DNA of 6,500 nt from Zoogloeaceae bacterium (GCA_031282665.1 JAITDH010000114.1:1-6500), one strand, 5' to 3'; shown: positions 1-6,271, counted from the stretch's first letter. Notes: generated by a model not told the origin, from the sequence alone. Numbers and translations are program-made.

Positions 1-226
1 CATCCGCGCGCGCATCTGCCGCGCCTACGGCGAACTCAAGTTTCTCGAAAACGATCTCGCCAAAACCACCGATCCGCAAGAACGGCAGGCGCTGATCAAG
101 CGCCTGGACAGCATGGAAACCGCCGCCAACCGCCTGCCCATCCCGATCCAGTTCGCGGACCTGCTCTACACCCTGAAAGCGCACATCAACCTGGTGCGCA
201 AACGGAACCAGAAAACGGATGGTTAG
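1..226 (+). CDS. TAXI-family TRAP transporter solute-binding subunit, C-terminal end (partial)
   Basis: This is the last 74 codons of a gene that starts left of the window; the frame begins at base 2 and ends with TAG at 224-226. The peptide is helical and charged, with landmarks RAYGELKFLE near its start, then RLDSMETAANRLPIPIQF and LYTLKAHINLVR near its end. From memory this resembles the C-terminal extension of TAXI-type (TRAP-associated extracytoplasmic immunogenic) solute-binding proteins of Betaproteobacteria. Those proteins bind small carboxylated solutes in the periplasm for a TRAP transporter. The ligand-binding domain is outside the window, so the assignment rests on the tail alone. 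The gene converges on the minus-strand genes that follow, with only 44 bases between the two stop codons. It could instead be another protein with a helical tail, so confidence is moderate. Confidence 0.65.
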   Translation, partial: IRARICRAYGELKFLENDLAKTTDPQERQALIKRLDSMETAANRLPIPIQFADLLYTLKAHINLVRKRNQKTDG

Positions 227-227
227 C

Positions 228-251
228 GACAGGCAATTCTCCTGCCTCGTC
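228..251. terminator. weak hairpin between convergent genes
   Basis: AGGCA at 231-235 pairs with TGCCT at 243-247 across a 7-base loop. GAC at 228-230 can extend the stem to GTC at 249-251 past one bulged C. It lies between the stop codons of two convergent genes, where a two-way terminator is expected. Neither strand has a run of T after the stem, so it would be a poor intrinsic terminator and may be chance. Confidence 0.25.
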
Positions 252-270
252 ATTGCGCATAGCCGTGATG

Positions 271-705
271 TCATTCCAGCCGGCAATAATCTGGGAATCG
301 CAGGCAAGATGGCTGAAAGAAGAGACCGTCACTACGGCGGTATGTGTACGGATACAACACGAGACGGCCCTTGCTGTCAGTATCTGTCTTGGTAATGATG
401 ATTCCTTCTTCACCGTTTTGGGCGCCGGGGCCGCAGCTTGATTCCATGTATCTCATGGTAATTTTGCCGCCTCGACGAACCCTTGCGTCAGATGTCTTCA
501 AAACTTGCTCGACCGTTGCCGTAACAATCACCGATCCATCATATATTACATTTGACAAGGAAACCTTTGCTATTACATCCGCATCGGGTTGCGGATCGGG
601 AATGGCATCGAAAAAAAGCGATACGTGAGCGAAAACTCCTTGACAAGCATGTGCTTGTGGAGATGCCAACAGGAAGCAAAAAGCCAATGCAATGAGGTAG
701 CGCAT
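271..705 (-). CDS. small Sec-exported protein of unknown function, possibly NTR/TIMP-like
   Basis: I do not recognise a named family for this 144-residue protein. The start at 705 is supported by GGAG six bases upstream and by a good signal peptide: a basic MR start, a hydrophobic stretch at residues 4-14, and a signal-peptidase I site AHA before Cys21. There is no twin-arginine motif, and the bases before Cys21 do not make a convincing lipobox, so it is probably a soluble Sec-exported periplasmic protein. The mature form would begin at Cys21 and hold four cysteines (21, 91, 134, 141), enough for two disulfides. The pattern N-terminal Cys, ADVIAKV (42-48), a beta-rich centre, then SSCGPG (89-94) recalls TIMP/netrin (NTR) domains of the OB fold; this is inference from pattern only. 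It follows tatC by 38 bases and may be read from the tat transcript. Its base composition is clearly AT-richer than its neighbours, suggesting a recent arrival. Confidence 0.8.
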   Translation of the reverse strand: MRYLIALAFCFLLASPQAHACQGVFAHVSLFFDAIPDPQPDADVIAKVSLSNVIYDGSVIVTATVEQVLKTSDARVRRGGKITMRYMESSCGPGAQNGEEGIIITKTDTDSKGRLVLYPYTYRRSDGLFFQPSCLRFPDYCRLE

Positions 706-743
706 GTGTTTCTCCGAAGGTTCAAAGCCAAATCGCCCTGGAA

Positions 744-1559
744 TCAGGAATTCTCCCGTCCTCCCTCCTCCTGTCGCATGGCATCCGTCAGCGCGGCCTG
801 CAAGTCTTCTTCGCTCATCAGGCCGGATTCTTCCCGGGGTGAGGGAGAAGTGAAGCGGGCGCAGAAGATGCCGATTTCGTAGAGAAGGCAGAGGGGAACG
901 GCGAGCATGACCTGCGAGAAGATGTCCGGCGGGGTGAGAACGGCGCCGATGATGAAGGCGCCGACGATGGCATAGGAACGGTATTCCTTCAGTTTCCCGA
1001 CGTTGACGATGCCCGCCCTGACCAGCAGGATTTCCACGACCGGGACTTCGAAGGCCATGCCGAAGGCAACGAGGGTGGTGAGAACGAAGGAGAGGTATTT
1101 GTCGATGTCGGTCATCCAGGCGACGCCTTCGGGAACGAAGGTCGACATGATGTGGAAGGCGGCGGGGAAGACCAGGAAATAGGCAAAGGACATGCCGAGG
1201 AAAAACAGGCAGACGCTGGCGACGAGGAGCGGCAGGGCGATTTTTTTCTCGTGCTGGTAAAGCCCCGGCGCGATGAAGGCCCAGGCCTGGTAGAGCACGT
1301 AAGGAAGGGTGATGAGAAAGGCCGTCATCAGGGCGACCTTGATGGGGACGATGAAGACGCCGACGACATCGGTGGCGATCATTTTCCCGCCCAGCGGCAG
1401 GAGGCTTGCCAGCAACGGCTGCGCGAGAAGCGCGTACAGATCCTGCGCCCAATAGGCGAGGCAGAGGAAAACCAGGAGGACGGCCAGCACGGCGCGGATC
1501 AGCCGGGCGCGCAGCTCGATGAGGTGGGAGAAAAAGGTTTCTTCCGTTTCGGTGTTCAT
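744..1559 (-). CDS. tatC: Sec-independent (twin-arginine) translocase subunit TatC
   Basis: TatC is the polytopic inner-membrane receptor that, with TatB, recognises twin-arginine signal peptides and recruits TatA to move folded proteins across the membrane. The 271 residues give about six hydrophobic segments (roughly 22-38, 72-92, 108-132, 155-178, 195-210, 215-233). Family landmarks are present: HLIELRARL with Glu15, FIAPGLYQHEKK with Phe95 and Glu104 in the signal-peptide site, FGMAFEVPV with Glu171, and LTPPDIFSQ with Asp212. The C-terminus is a cytoplasmic acidic tail. The start ATG overlaps the tatB stop as ATGA and has no clear Shine-Dalgarno sequence, so translation is probably coupled to tatB. 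Length is close to the family norm (E. coli 258). Confidence 0.97.
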   Translation of the reverse strand: MNTETEETFFSHLIELRARLIRAVLAVLLVFLCLAYWAQDLYALLAQPLLASLLPLGGKMIATDVVGVFIVPIKVALMTAFLITLPYVLYQAWAFIAPGLYQHEKKIALPLLVASVCLFFLGMSFAYFLVFPAAFHIMSTFVPEGVAWMTDIDKYLSFVLTTLVAFGMAFEVPVVEILLVRAGIVNVGKLKEYRSYAIVGAFIIGAVLTPPDIFSQVMLAVPLCLLYEIGIFCARFTSPSPREESGLMSEEDLQAALTDAMRQEEGGRENS

Positions 1560-1942
1560 ACCGCGGACTTATTGGGGGACGGCGCGGAGGGCGGCGCGCT
1601 GGTCTCCTGCGCGGTTTCGTCCGGCGCGAGCCTGGCCGAGTCTGTTTCCGACTCTCTTTCCAAGTCTGTTTCCAACTCGATTTCCGAAGCGATTTCCCTG
1701 CCTTCCTGCCGCAGCGAGTTTTCCAGTTCCCGCGCGGATTGGACGACCTCGTTTTGCAGTTGCCTGAATTCGTCCAGGTGGATTTCCCGGTCGATCTCGG
1801 CCTTGACGTTTTCGACATAGCGCCGCGCCCGGCCCAGCAGGAGACCGGCGGTGCGCGCCACCTTGGGCAGACGCTCGGGGCCGACGACGATCAGGGCGAC
1901 GATGCCGATCAGGACGAGTTCGGAAAAGCCGACATCGAACAT
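1556..1942 (-). CDS. tatB: twin-arginine translocase subunit TatB
   Basis: TatB pairs with TatC in the receptor complex of the Tat pathway. The 128-residue product starts MFDVGFSEL with conserved Glu8, has one membrane helix (about 6-20), the GPERLP hinge at 21-26, then an amphipathic helix and a long charged helix (about 27-80). Start at 1942 gives the canonical N-terminus; an ATG seven bases upstream is in another frame. No strong Shine-Dalgarno sequence is seen. The gene lies 32 bases after tatA and overlaps tatC by ATGA. Residues 83-102 are five tetrads each starting with Glu, encoded by a 12-bp tandem repeat, followed by a Pro/Ser/Ala-rich tail. TatB tails are variable, so this is not expected to harm function. 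Confidence 0.96.
   Translation of the reverse strand: MFDVGFSELVLIGIVALIVVGPERLPKVARTAGLLLGRARRYVENVKAEIDREIHLDEFRQLQNEVVQSARELENSLRQEGREIASEIELETDLERESETDSARLAPDETAQETSAPPSAPSPNKSAV
1638..1697 (-). repeat. five-unit 12-bp tandem repeat inside tatB
   Basis: Five consecutive 12-bp units cover 1638-1649, 1650-1661, 1662-1673, 1674-1685 and 1686-1697. Read on the coding (minus) strand every unit begins GGAAA and the consensus is near GGAAACAGACTC. The two units at 1638 and 1662 differ at a single base. The repeat stays in frame and encodes the tetrads EIAS, EIEL, ETDL, ERES and ETDS at TatB residues 83-102. A unit that is a multiple of three allows gain or loss of copies without breaking the gene. 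Confidence 0.85.
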
Positions 1943-1974
1943 CTGTCATTGCAGGTTGCCGACCTTGCGGGCCT

Positions 1975-2193
1975 TCAGACCTTGTCCTTTTCCGTTTCGA
2001 TGACCTGCCCGCTTGCCTCGATGGGCGGCGGCGGATTTACCTTGGTGGTTTCGTTGTCGGCTTCCTGCAAGCCTTTCTTGAAACCTTTCACCGCGCCGCC
2101 CAGGTCTTCCCCGATGTTGCGCAGCTTCTTGGTGCCGAAGAGCAGGACGACGATCAATAGAATGAGCAGCAGTTGCCAGGGGCCGATTACCAT
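1975..2193 (-). CDS. tatA: twin-arginine translocase pore subunit TatA
   Basis: TatA oligomerises at the TatBC receptor to form the transient passage for folded proteins. The 72-residue product has one short membrane helix (about 5-20) with a polar Gln7, the FGTKKL hinge at 19-24, and the amphipathic helix with GFKKGLQ at 37-43 that carries the conserved Phe38. A charged, proline-containing tail (PPPP at 54-57) follows. GGAG seven bases upstream supports the ATG at 2193. It is the first of three tat genes and starts 26 bases after hinT, so it is probably part of the same transcript. The GFKK helix and the lack of the TatB GPERLP signature separate it from tatB. Confidence 0.96.
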   Translation of the reverse strand: MVIGPWQLLLILLIVVLLFGTKKLRNIGEDLGGAVKGFKKGLQEADNETTKVNPPPPIEASGQVIETEKDKV

Positions 2194-2219
2194 GATGAAT
2201 CTCCTTGAATCCTTGAACC

Positions 2220-2570
2220 TTAACCTTGTTTGACCATCGGGCCGACCGGTTCCGGCCCGCCGAGGATGTGCAGATGCAGATGCGGGACTTCCTGTCCCCC
2301 GATCCTGCCCGTGTTGATGATACCGCGGAAACCGTCCGTGCTGCCGTTTTCCGCCGCGAGCCTCTGCGCCACCGAGAGCATCCGCCCGAGCACCGGCTCG
2401 TCCGCGGGCGTGACCTGGGCGAGCGATTCGATGTGTCTTTTCGGGATCACGAGAATATGCGTCGGGCGCAGGGGATGGATGTCGTGGAAGGCGAAGACCA
2501 GTTCGTCTTCGTAGGCCCTCTTGGAAGGAATTTCGCCCCGGGCGATCTTGCAGAAAATGCAGTCGGTCAT
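2220..2570 (-). CDS. hinT: HIT-family purine nucleoside phosphoramidase (HinT-like)
   Basis: Histidine-triad proteins of the Hint branch hydrolyse AMP- and GMP-phosphoramidates and acyl-adenylates in the cytoplasm. The 116-residue product has the full HIT signature HLHLHIL at 97-103, where His99 is expected to be the nucleophile, plus the Asn of INTG at 86-89 and the N-terminal CIFCKI with Cys4 and Cys7, a probable zinc pair found in many bacterial members. An AGGAA sequence just upstream supports the start at 2570. Length matches the E. coli protein (119). It sits between hisE and tatA, an arrangement common in Betaproteobacteria; no functional link to histidine synthesis or Tat export is established. 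The symbol is by similarity to the Hint group. Confidence 0.93.
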   Translation of the reverse strand: MTDCIFCKIARGEIPSKRAYEDELVFAFHDIHPLRPTHILVIPKRHIESLAQVTPADEPVLGRMLSVAQRLAAENGSTDGFRGIINTGRIGGQEVPHLHLHILGGPEPVGPMVKQG

Positions 2571-2603
2571 GATGTTCCTTGCTTGCGATGAATGGCGATG
2601 GGT

Positions 2604-2945
2604 TCAGTGGGCGGCATTCGCGGCGGCGGCGCGCGATTTTTTTTCCTCGATGCCGGAAACGCCTTCCCGGCGCGCCAGTTCCCGGCGCACGTCCTCGATG
2701 GAAAGATCGTGGAAGGCCAGGAGCGCCTGGATGTGAAAGAGTACGTCGGCCGCCTCGTAGACGATCTGCGCGGGCTTGCCGTCCTTGCTGGCCATGATGA
2801 GTTCGGCGCTTTCCTCGCCGATCTTCTTCAGGATGGCGTCCTGCCCCTTGGCGAACAGCCTGGCCGTGTAGGAGGTTTCGGGATCGGCGTGGCGGCGCGC
2901 GGCCAGGGTGGCGGAAAGCCGGGTCAGAATATCTGGATCATTCAT
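2604..2945 (-). CDS. hisE: phosphoribosyl-ATP pyrophosphatase HisE
   Basis: HisE removes pyrophosphate from phosphoribosyl-ATP to give phosphoribosyl-AMP, the second step of histidine synthesis. The 113-residue protein belongs to the all-alpha NTP pyrophosphatase group. It shows the metal-binding helix KIGEESAEL at 41-49 (Glu44, Glu45, Glu48) and the second acidic helix YEAADVLFH at 63-71 (Glu64, Asp67). The start ATG overlaps the hisI stop as ATGA without its own clear Shine-Dalgarno, so the pair is probably coupled. In enterobacteria HisI and HisE are fused; here they are separate genes, as is usual in Betaproteobacteria. The C-terminal tail is Lys- and Ala-rich and includes a run of eight A on the coding strand (2637-2644). 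Confidence 0.97.
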   Translation of the reverse strand: MNDPDILTRLSATLAARRHADPETSYTARLFAKGQDAILKKIGEESAELIMASKDGKPAQIVYEAADVLFHIQALLAFHDLSIEDVRRELARREGVSGIEEKKSRAAAANAAH

Positions 2946-3349
2946 GGCGTGTAGATGTTTTCAGGATTTTTCAATACCGGGTCGGCGGCTTGCCAGCGGC
3001 CGTCTTCCAGGGCGAGGAAAAAGCAGCTTTCCCGCCCGGTGTGGCAGGCGATGCCGCCTTCCTGCTCGACGCCGAGGAGCAGCGCGTCCCCGTCGCAATC
3101 GGCGCGCAGGGAGCGCACATGCTGGAAATGCCCGGATTCCTCCCCCTTTTGCCACAGCCGGCCCCGCGAGCGCGACCAGTATACCGCCTTGCCGCCCGCC
3201 AGTGTCGCCGCCAGGGCTTCCCGGTTCATCCAGGCCAGCATGAGCACCCGGCCGCTTTTCGCGTCCTGCGCGATGACCGGGATCAGTCCGTCGTCATCCC
3301 AGCGCAGCGCCTCCAGCCAGGGCAGGGTCGTGTCGAGATCGTGGCTCAT
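2942..3349 (-). CDS. hisI: phosphoribosyl-AMP cyclohydrolase HisI
   Basis: HisI opens the adenine ring of phosphoribosyl-AMP to give ProFAR, the third step of histidine synthesis. The start at 3349 gives 135 residues and is supported by AGGAA five bases upstream; the frame stays open further upstream inside hisF, but that part is not HisI. Landmarks are VLMLAWMN at 35-42, [14 protein letters not shown] at 57-70, DCDGD at 84-88 with the three Asp that bind magnesium, and CHTGRESC at 102-109. Cys85, Cys102 and Cys109 match the zinc ligands known in the archaeal enzyme. It starts 26 bases after hisF ends and overlaps hisE by four bases. Confidence 0.97.
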   Translation of the reverse strand: MSHDLDTTLPWLEALRWDDDGLIPVIAQDAKSGRVLMLAWMNREALAATLAGGKAVYWSRSRGRLWQKGEESGHFQHVRSLRADCDGDALLLGVEQEGGIACHTGRESCFFLALEDGRWQAADPVLKNPENIYTP

Positions 3350-3375
3350 GACGTTCCTGTGACCTTTCCCGTCAC

Positions 3376-4143
3376 TCAAAGCCGCACTTCGATGCCCTGC
3401 GCGGCCATGTATTCCTTGGCCTCGCGCACCGTGTATTCGCCGAAATGGAAAATGGAAGCGGCCAGTACCGCGTCGGCGCGACCCTTCGTCACCCCTTCCG
3501 CCATGTGCGCCAGATTGCCCACCCCGCCGGAAGCGATGACCGGAATGCCGACCGCATCGGCCACAGCGCGGGTGAGTTCGAGGTCGAAACCGTTTTTCGT
3601 GCCATCCCGGTCCATGCTGGTGAGCAGGATTTCCCCCGCGCCCAGGGCCTCCACCCGCCGCGCCCAGGCGATCGCGTCCATGCCGGTATCGTTGCGCCCG
3701 CCGTGGGTGTAGACATGCCATGCCGCCTCGCCGCCGCTGCCCGCGAACTTGGCGTCGATGGCGACGACGATGCACTGCGAGCCGACCCTGGCCGAAGCCT
3801 CCGCCACCAGTTCCGGGCGCTGCACGGCGGCGGTATTGATGGAAACCTTGTCCGCCCCGGCGTTCAGCAGCCGCCGCACGTCCTCCACCTTGCGCACCCC
3901 GCCGCCCACGGTCAGCGGGATGAAAACCTCCTTCGCGCAATTCTCGATGACATGCAGGATGATGTCGCGCTGGTCGCTCGATGCCGTGATGTCGAGGAAG
4001 GTCACCTCGTCGGCCCCCTGCTCGTCGTAGCGGCGGGCAATTTCCACCGGATCGCCCGCATCGCGCAACCCGACGAAATTCGTCCCCTTCACCACGCGGC
4101 CAGCGGTGACGTCAAGGCAGGGAATGATGCGTTTGGCTAACAT
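3376..4143 (-). CDS. hisF: imidazole glycerol phosphate synthase cyclase subunit HisF
   Basis: HisF is the (beta/alpha)8 barrel that takes ammonia from the HisH glutaminase and converts PRFAR to imidazole-glycerol phosphate and AICAR. The 255-residue protein has the usual N-terminus [11 protein letters not shown] with catalytic Asp11, the second catalytic Asp130 in VVAIDAK, and the phosphate-binding glycine turns TVGGGV (78-83) and ASGGVG (204-209). The start at 4143 has GGAA seven bases upstream. Its partner HisH and the HisA isomerase normally lie just upstream of hisF, but here the upstream gene is metW, 62 bases away. The protein looks intact, so HisH must be encoded elsewhere. Confidence 0.98.
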   Translation of the reverse strand: MLAKRIIPCLDVTAGRVVKGTNFVGLRDAGDPVEIARRYDEQGADEVTFLDITASSDQRDIILHVIENCAKEVFIPLTVGGGVRKVEDVRRLLNAGADKVSINTAAVQRPELVAEASARVGSQCIVVAIDAKFAGSGGEAAWHVYTHGGRNDTGMDAIAWARRVEALGAGEILLTSMDRDGTKNGFDLELTRAVADAVGIPVIASGGVGNLAHMAEGVTKGRADAVLAASIFHFGEYTVREAKEYMAAQGIEVRL

Positions 4144-4181
4144 TGGTTCGTTCCGGAAGCAGGAAAAATGATGGTATCACG

Positions 4182-4202
4182 TGTCCCCCGTCTCCTGTCT
4201 CC
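4182..4202. repeat. three-unit heptamer tandem repeat upstream of hisF
   Basis: The 62-bp gap between metW and hisF holds three 7-bp units on the plus strand: TGTCCCC (4182-4188), CGTCTCC (4189-4195) and TGTCTCC (4196-4202). The same heptamer type occurs twice at 6249-6262 at the edge of the large inverted repeat. It also overlaps the palindrome CACGTG at 4178-4183. I see no convincing promoter or terminator in this gap. Confidence 0.5.
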
Positions 4203-4205
4203 CGA

Positions 4206-4814
4206 TCACCCCATCCGCCCCAGCCGATAAAGGGCGACTTCCGCGTTGAGGTTCGGCTCTTCCATCACTGCCTCTCCGTTGGCGAACGCCATGCGTTCGC
4301 GGATGGCGATCTTCTCGTCGGCGCAGAGCGCCTCGAAATCGGCAATGGTGAAAAAACGCACATTGGGCGAATTGAACCATTGGTAGGGCAAATGGCGGGA
4401 AACCGGCATCCGGCCGGCGGCGATGGCCTCGCGGTGGGGACGGTAGCCGAAATTGGGAAAGGAAACGACCGCCTCGTGCCCGACGCGCAGCATTTCCTTC
4501 AGGATCGGAACGGTGTGGCGCACCGTTTGCAGGGACAGGGACATGATGACATGCTCGAAGGAATCGTCCTCGAAACCCGAAAGCCCGCGCTCCAGGTTGA
4601 ATTGCAGGACATTGACGCCATTCCGGATGCAGGCGGCGACGTTTTCCGGGTCCAGCTCCACGCCGTAGCCGTGCACACCCTTCTCTTGGCGCAGGAGGGA
4701 AAGCAGGCTGCCGTCGCCGCAGCCCAGGTCGAGCACCCGCTCGCCCTCGCCTATCCAGCGGGCGATGTGGAGAAAGTCGAAGCGGCCGTCCATCCGGGAA
4801 AGCGCGTTGCTCAT
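4206..4814 (-). CDS. metW: methionine biosynthesis protein MetW (SAM-methyltransferase fold)
   Basis: MetW is the small Rossmann-fold partner of MetX. Studies in Pseudomonas point to it activating or binding MetX rather than acting as a plain methyltransferase. The 202-residue product has motif [10 protein letters not shown] at 27-35, the acidic end of strand two at GVELDPE (51-57), [14 protein letters not shown] (83-96), and the MetW-typical VVSFPNFGY at 116-124 and [10 protein letters not shown] at 142-151. The start at 4814 overlaps the metX stop as ATGA, with GGAGG about ten bases upstream, so the two are made together. This metX-metW order is common in Proteobacteria that use MetX. Confidence 0.96.
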   Translation of the reverse strand: MSNALSRMDGRFDFLHIARWIGEGERVLDLGCGDGSLLSLLRQEKGVHGYGVELDPENVAACIRNGVNVLQFNLERGLSGFEDDSFEHVIMSLSLQTVRHTVPILKEMLRVGHEAVVSFPNFGYRPHREAIAAGRMPVSRHLPYQWFNSPNVRFFTIADFEALCADEKIAIRERMAFANGEAVMEEPNLNAEVALYRLGRMG

Positions 4815-5959
4815 AGTTCGATGCCCTCCAGGTAAGCGCCGAGCGCGGCATGATAGTGCGCGTCCGCCAGCAGGAAGGAATCGTGCCCGGCCGGGCAGTC
4901 GATTTCCGTGTAGCTCACGTTCAGTCCGTTGTGCAGCAGGGCATAGACGATCTCGCGGCTCTTTTCCGGGGAAAAGCGCCAGTCCGTCGTGAAGGAAGCG
5001 ACGAAGAAATCCGCCTTCGCCCGCGCCAGGGCCGCGCGCAGATCGCCCTCGTAATCGAAGGCCGGATCGAAATAATCGAGCGCCTTGGTCGTCAGCAAAT
5101 AGGTATTGGCATCGAAGGTCTCGGCGAACTTGTCGCCCTGGTGGCGCAGGTAGGATTCGATTTCAAACTCCACGTCATAATTGAAACGGCGCTTGCCGTG
5201 CCGCATCCGGCGGCCGAATTTTTCCGCCAACTGGTCGTCGGAGAGATAGGTGATATGCCCCACCATGCGCGCCAGCTTGAGGCCGCTCCTGGGAATGACC
5301 CCCTGCCCATCCCTGCCGCATTCGTAATAATGCCCGCCGTGGAATTCCGGATCGGACAGGATGGCCTGCCGAGCCACCTCGTTGAAGGCGATATTCTGCG
5401 CCGACAGGCAGGGCGTCGAGGCGATGACGATGGCGTGGCGCACGCGCTCCGGATAGGCGAGCGTCCATTCCAGCGCCTGCATCCCGCCCAGCGAGCCGCC
5501 GATGACCGCCGCCCAGGTATGGATGCCCAGATGATCGGAAAGCCGCGCCTGCGCCGCCACCCAATCCTCCACCGTCAGCAGCGGGAAATCGGCGCCATAG
5601 GGCTTGTTCGTTTCCGGGTTCGGCGACATCGGCCCGGTCGAACCGTGGCAGCCGCCCAGGTTATTGACCCCGACCACGAAAAACCGCCGGGTATCCAGGG
5701 GTTTCCCCGGCCCGACCAGATTGTCCCACCAGCCCAGGGTTTCCTTCTTGCGTTCCGCGTCGTAGTAACCCGCGACATGATGGTTGCCGGAAAGCGCGTG
5801 GCAAACCAACACCGCGTTGCTCCTGGCCGCGTTCAGGTTGCCGTAGGTCTCGTAGGTCAGCGCGAACCCCGGCAGGCGCGCGCCGCTCTTCAGCGCGATC
5901 GCCTCGTCGAAGCGAGCCGATTGCGGCGCGACCAGACCCACGGATTGATGATCTTTCAT
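4811..5959 (-). CDS. metX: homoserine O-acyltransferase MetX (MetXS type in Betaproteobacteria)
   Basis: MetX transfers an acyl group to homoserine, the first committed step of methionine synthesis in the cytoplasm. Betaproteobacterial members are usually annotated as succinyltransferases (MetXS), but I cannot decide acetyl versus succinyl from residues alone. The 382-residue alpha/beta-hydrolase has the nucleophile Ser156 in GGSLGG, Asp326 in TTDWRFS and His359 in AGHDSF as the expected triad. Other landmarks are LTYETYG (34-40), [15 protein letters not shown] (76-90) and [13 protein letters not shown] (185-197). The start at 5959 is chosen because the family begins about there and a GGA lies seven bases upstream. 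The frame is open upstream to an ATG at 6133, but that extension runs through repeat sequence and looks non-coding. It overlaps metW by four bases. Confidence 0.97.
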   Translation of the reverse strand: MKDHQSVGLVAPQSARFDEAIALKSGARLPGFALTYETYGNLNAARSNAVLVCHALSGNHHVAGYYDAERKKETLGWWDNLVGPGKPLDTRRFFVVGVNNLGGCHGSTGPMSPNPETNKPYGADFPLLTVEDWVAAQARLSDHLGIHTWAAVIGGSLGGMQALEWTLAYPERVRHAIVIASTPCLSAQNIAFNEVARQAILSDPEFHGGHYYECGRDGQGVIPRSGLKLARMVGHITYLSDDQLAEKFGRRMRHGKRRFNYDVEFEIESYLRHQGDKFAETFDANTYLLTTKALDYFDPAFDYEGDLRAALARAKADFFVASFTTDWRFSPEKSREIVYALLHNGLNVSYTEIDCPAGHDSFLLADAHYHAALGAYLEGIEL

Positions 5960-5972
5960 GCAACATTCCAAT

Positions 5973-6020
5973 AAAAAACCCCGGTCGGCGCATCCAACAA
6001 CCAAAGCGCGGGGGGACCGG
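5973..6020 (-). promoter_or_regulatory. terminator-like hairpin in the metX leader (candidate attenuator)
   Basis: On the minus strand CCGGTC (6020-6015) pairs with GACCGG (5986-5981). After an uneven internal loop (five bases against one) GCGC (6009-6006) pairs with GCGC (5991-5988) around a 14-base loop. Two G then a run of six T (5978-5973) follow, the pattern of an intrinsic terminator. The U-run ends 13 bases before the metX ATG, so it would stop transcription or hide the ribosome binding site if it forms. No known methionine riboswitch class is recognisable, so this is a structural observation only. Confidence 0.4.
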
Positions 6021-6022
6021 AA

Positions 6023-6051
6023 ACGGTAAAGGCTGTGCGCGGGAAAGTCAA
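6023..6051 (-). promoter_or_regulatory. possible sigma-70 promoter for metX
   Basis: TTGACT (6051-6046) matches five of six consensus -35 bases and is followed after exactly 17 bases by TACCGT (6028-6023), which matches only three of six -10 bases. The start of transcription would fall near 6016, inside the 5' arm of the leader hairpin. The -35 box overlaps the outer edge of the inverted repeat. The weak -10 makes this tentative. Confidence 0.3.
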
Positions 6052-6271
6052 GAGCAGAAGACAGAGGACGATTTTGTAGGTTGGATAAGCCGAAGGCGTA
6101 ATCCGACATTTCGTAACCCACGATGCGCAGCATCGCGAATCAAGCAGCATCGCAAATCAAGCCGCATCGCGAATCAAAGAACAGCGGCGCAAGCGCCGGT
6201 GATGAACGATTGTCGGATTACGCCTGCGGCTCATCCAACCTACGAAACTGTCCTCTGTCTCCTATCCTTGA
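6048..6271. repeat. 224-bp inverted-repeat element (MITE-like or intergenic repeat)
   Basis: The arms 6048-6108 and 6211-6271 are both 61 bases long and align as reverse complements without gaps. By hand I count 52 of 61 matches, with the inner 15 bases at the loop side identical. Each arm holds the core GTAGGTTGGAT and GGCGTAATCCGACA, a motif type I recall as scattered between genes in Betaproteobacteria. The 102-bp loop has no coding capacity. There is no transposase and I found no clear target-site duplication. It sits between two divergent genes. It may be a non-autonomous mobile element or a structural repeat. Confidence 0.8.
6127..6177. repeat. three 17-bp tandem repeats in the loop of the inverted repeat
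   Basis: Units at 6127-6143, 6144-6160 and 6161-6177 follow without a gap. The first is GCAGCATCGCGAATCAA; the second and third each differ from it by one base. The first unit overlaps a small hairpin, CGATGC (6121-6126) with GCATCG (6130-6135). The repeat does not encode anything plausible. Confidence 0.85.

Noticed and set aside
271..1818. 515-codon minus-strand frame running through tatB, tatC and the small secreted gene
   Set aside because: Its first part is arginine/proline-rich low-complexity sequence out of frame with tatB and tatC. Only its last 144 codons, with a ribosome binding site and signal peptide, are a real gene.
2637..2644. Run of eight A on the hisE coding strand as a programmed frameshift site
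   Set aside because: It lies in the dispensable lysine/alanine tail, no alternative product of note follows, and the zero-frame protein is complete.
2942..3940. Long minus-strand frame extending hisI upstream through hisF
   Set aside because: The extension is an out-of-frame shadow of hisF. HisI homology begins at the ATG at 3349, which has its own Shine-Dalgarno sequence.
4850..5974. 374-codon open frame on the plus strand, antisense to metX
   Set aside because: It mirrors metX almost end to end, has no recognisable domain or ribosome binding site, and such antisense frames are common in GC-rich genes. The minus-strand reading is clearly MetX.
5960..6133. N-terminal extension of MetX by 58 codons from an ATG at 6133
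   Set aside because: The extension reads through the inverted-repeat element and leader hairpin, has no similarity to the family N-terminus, and a normal start exists at 5959.
6127..6177. CRISPR array
   Set aside because: The three 17-bp units are directly joined with no spacers, and no cas gene is nearby.
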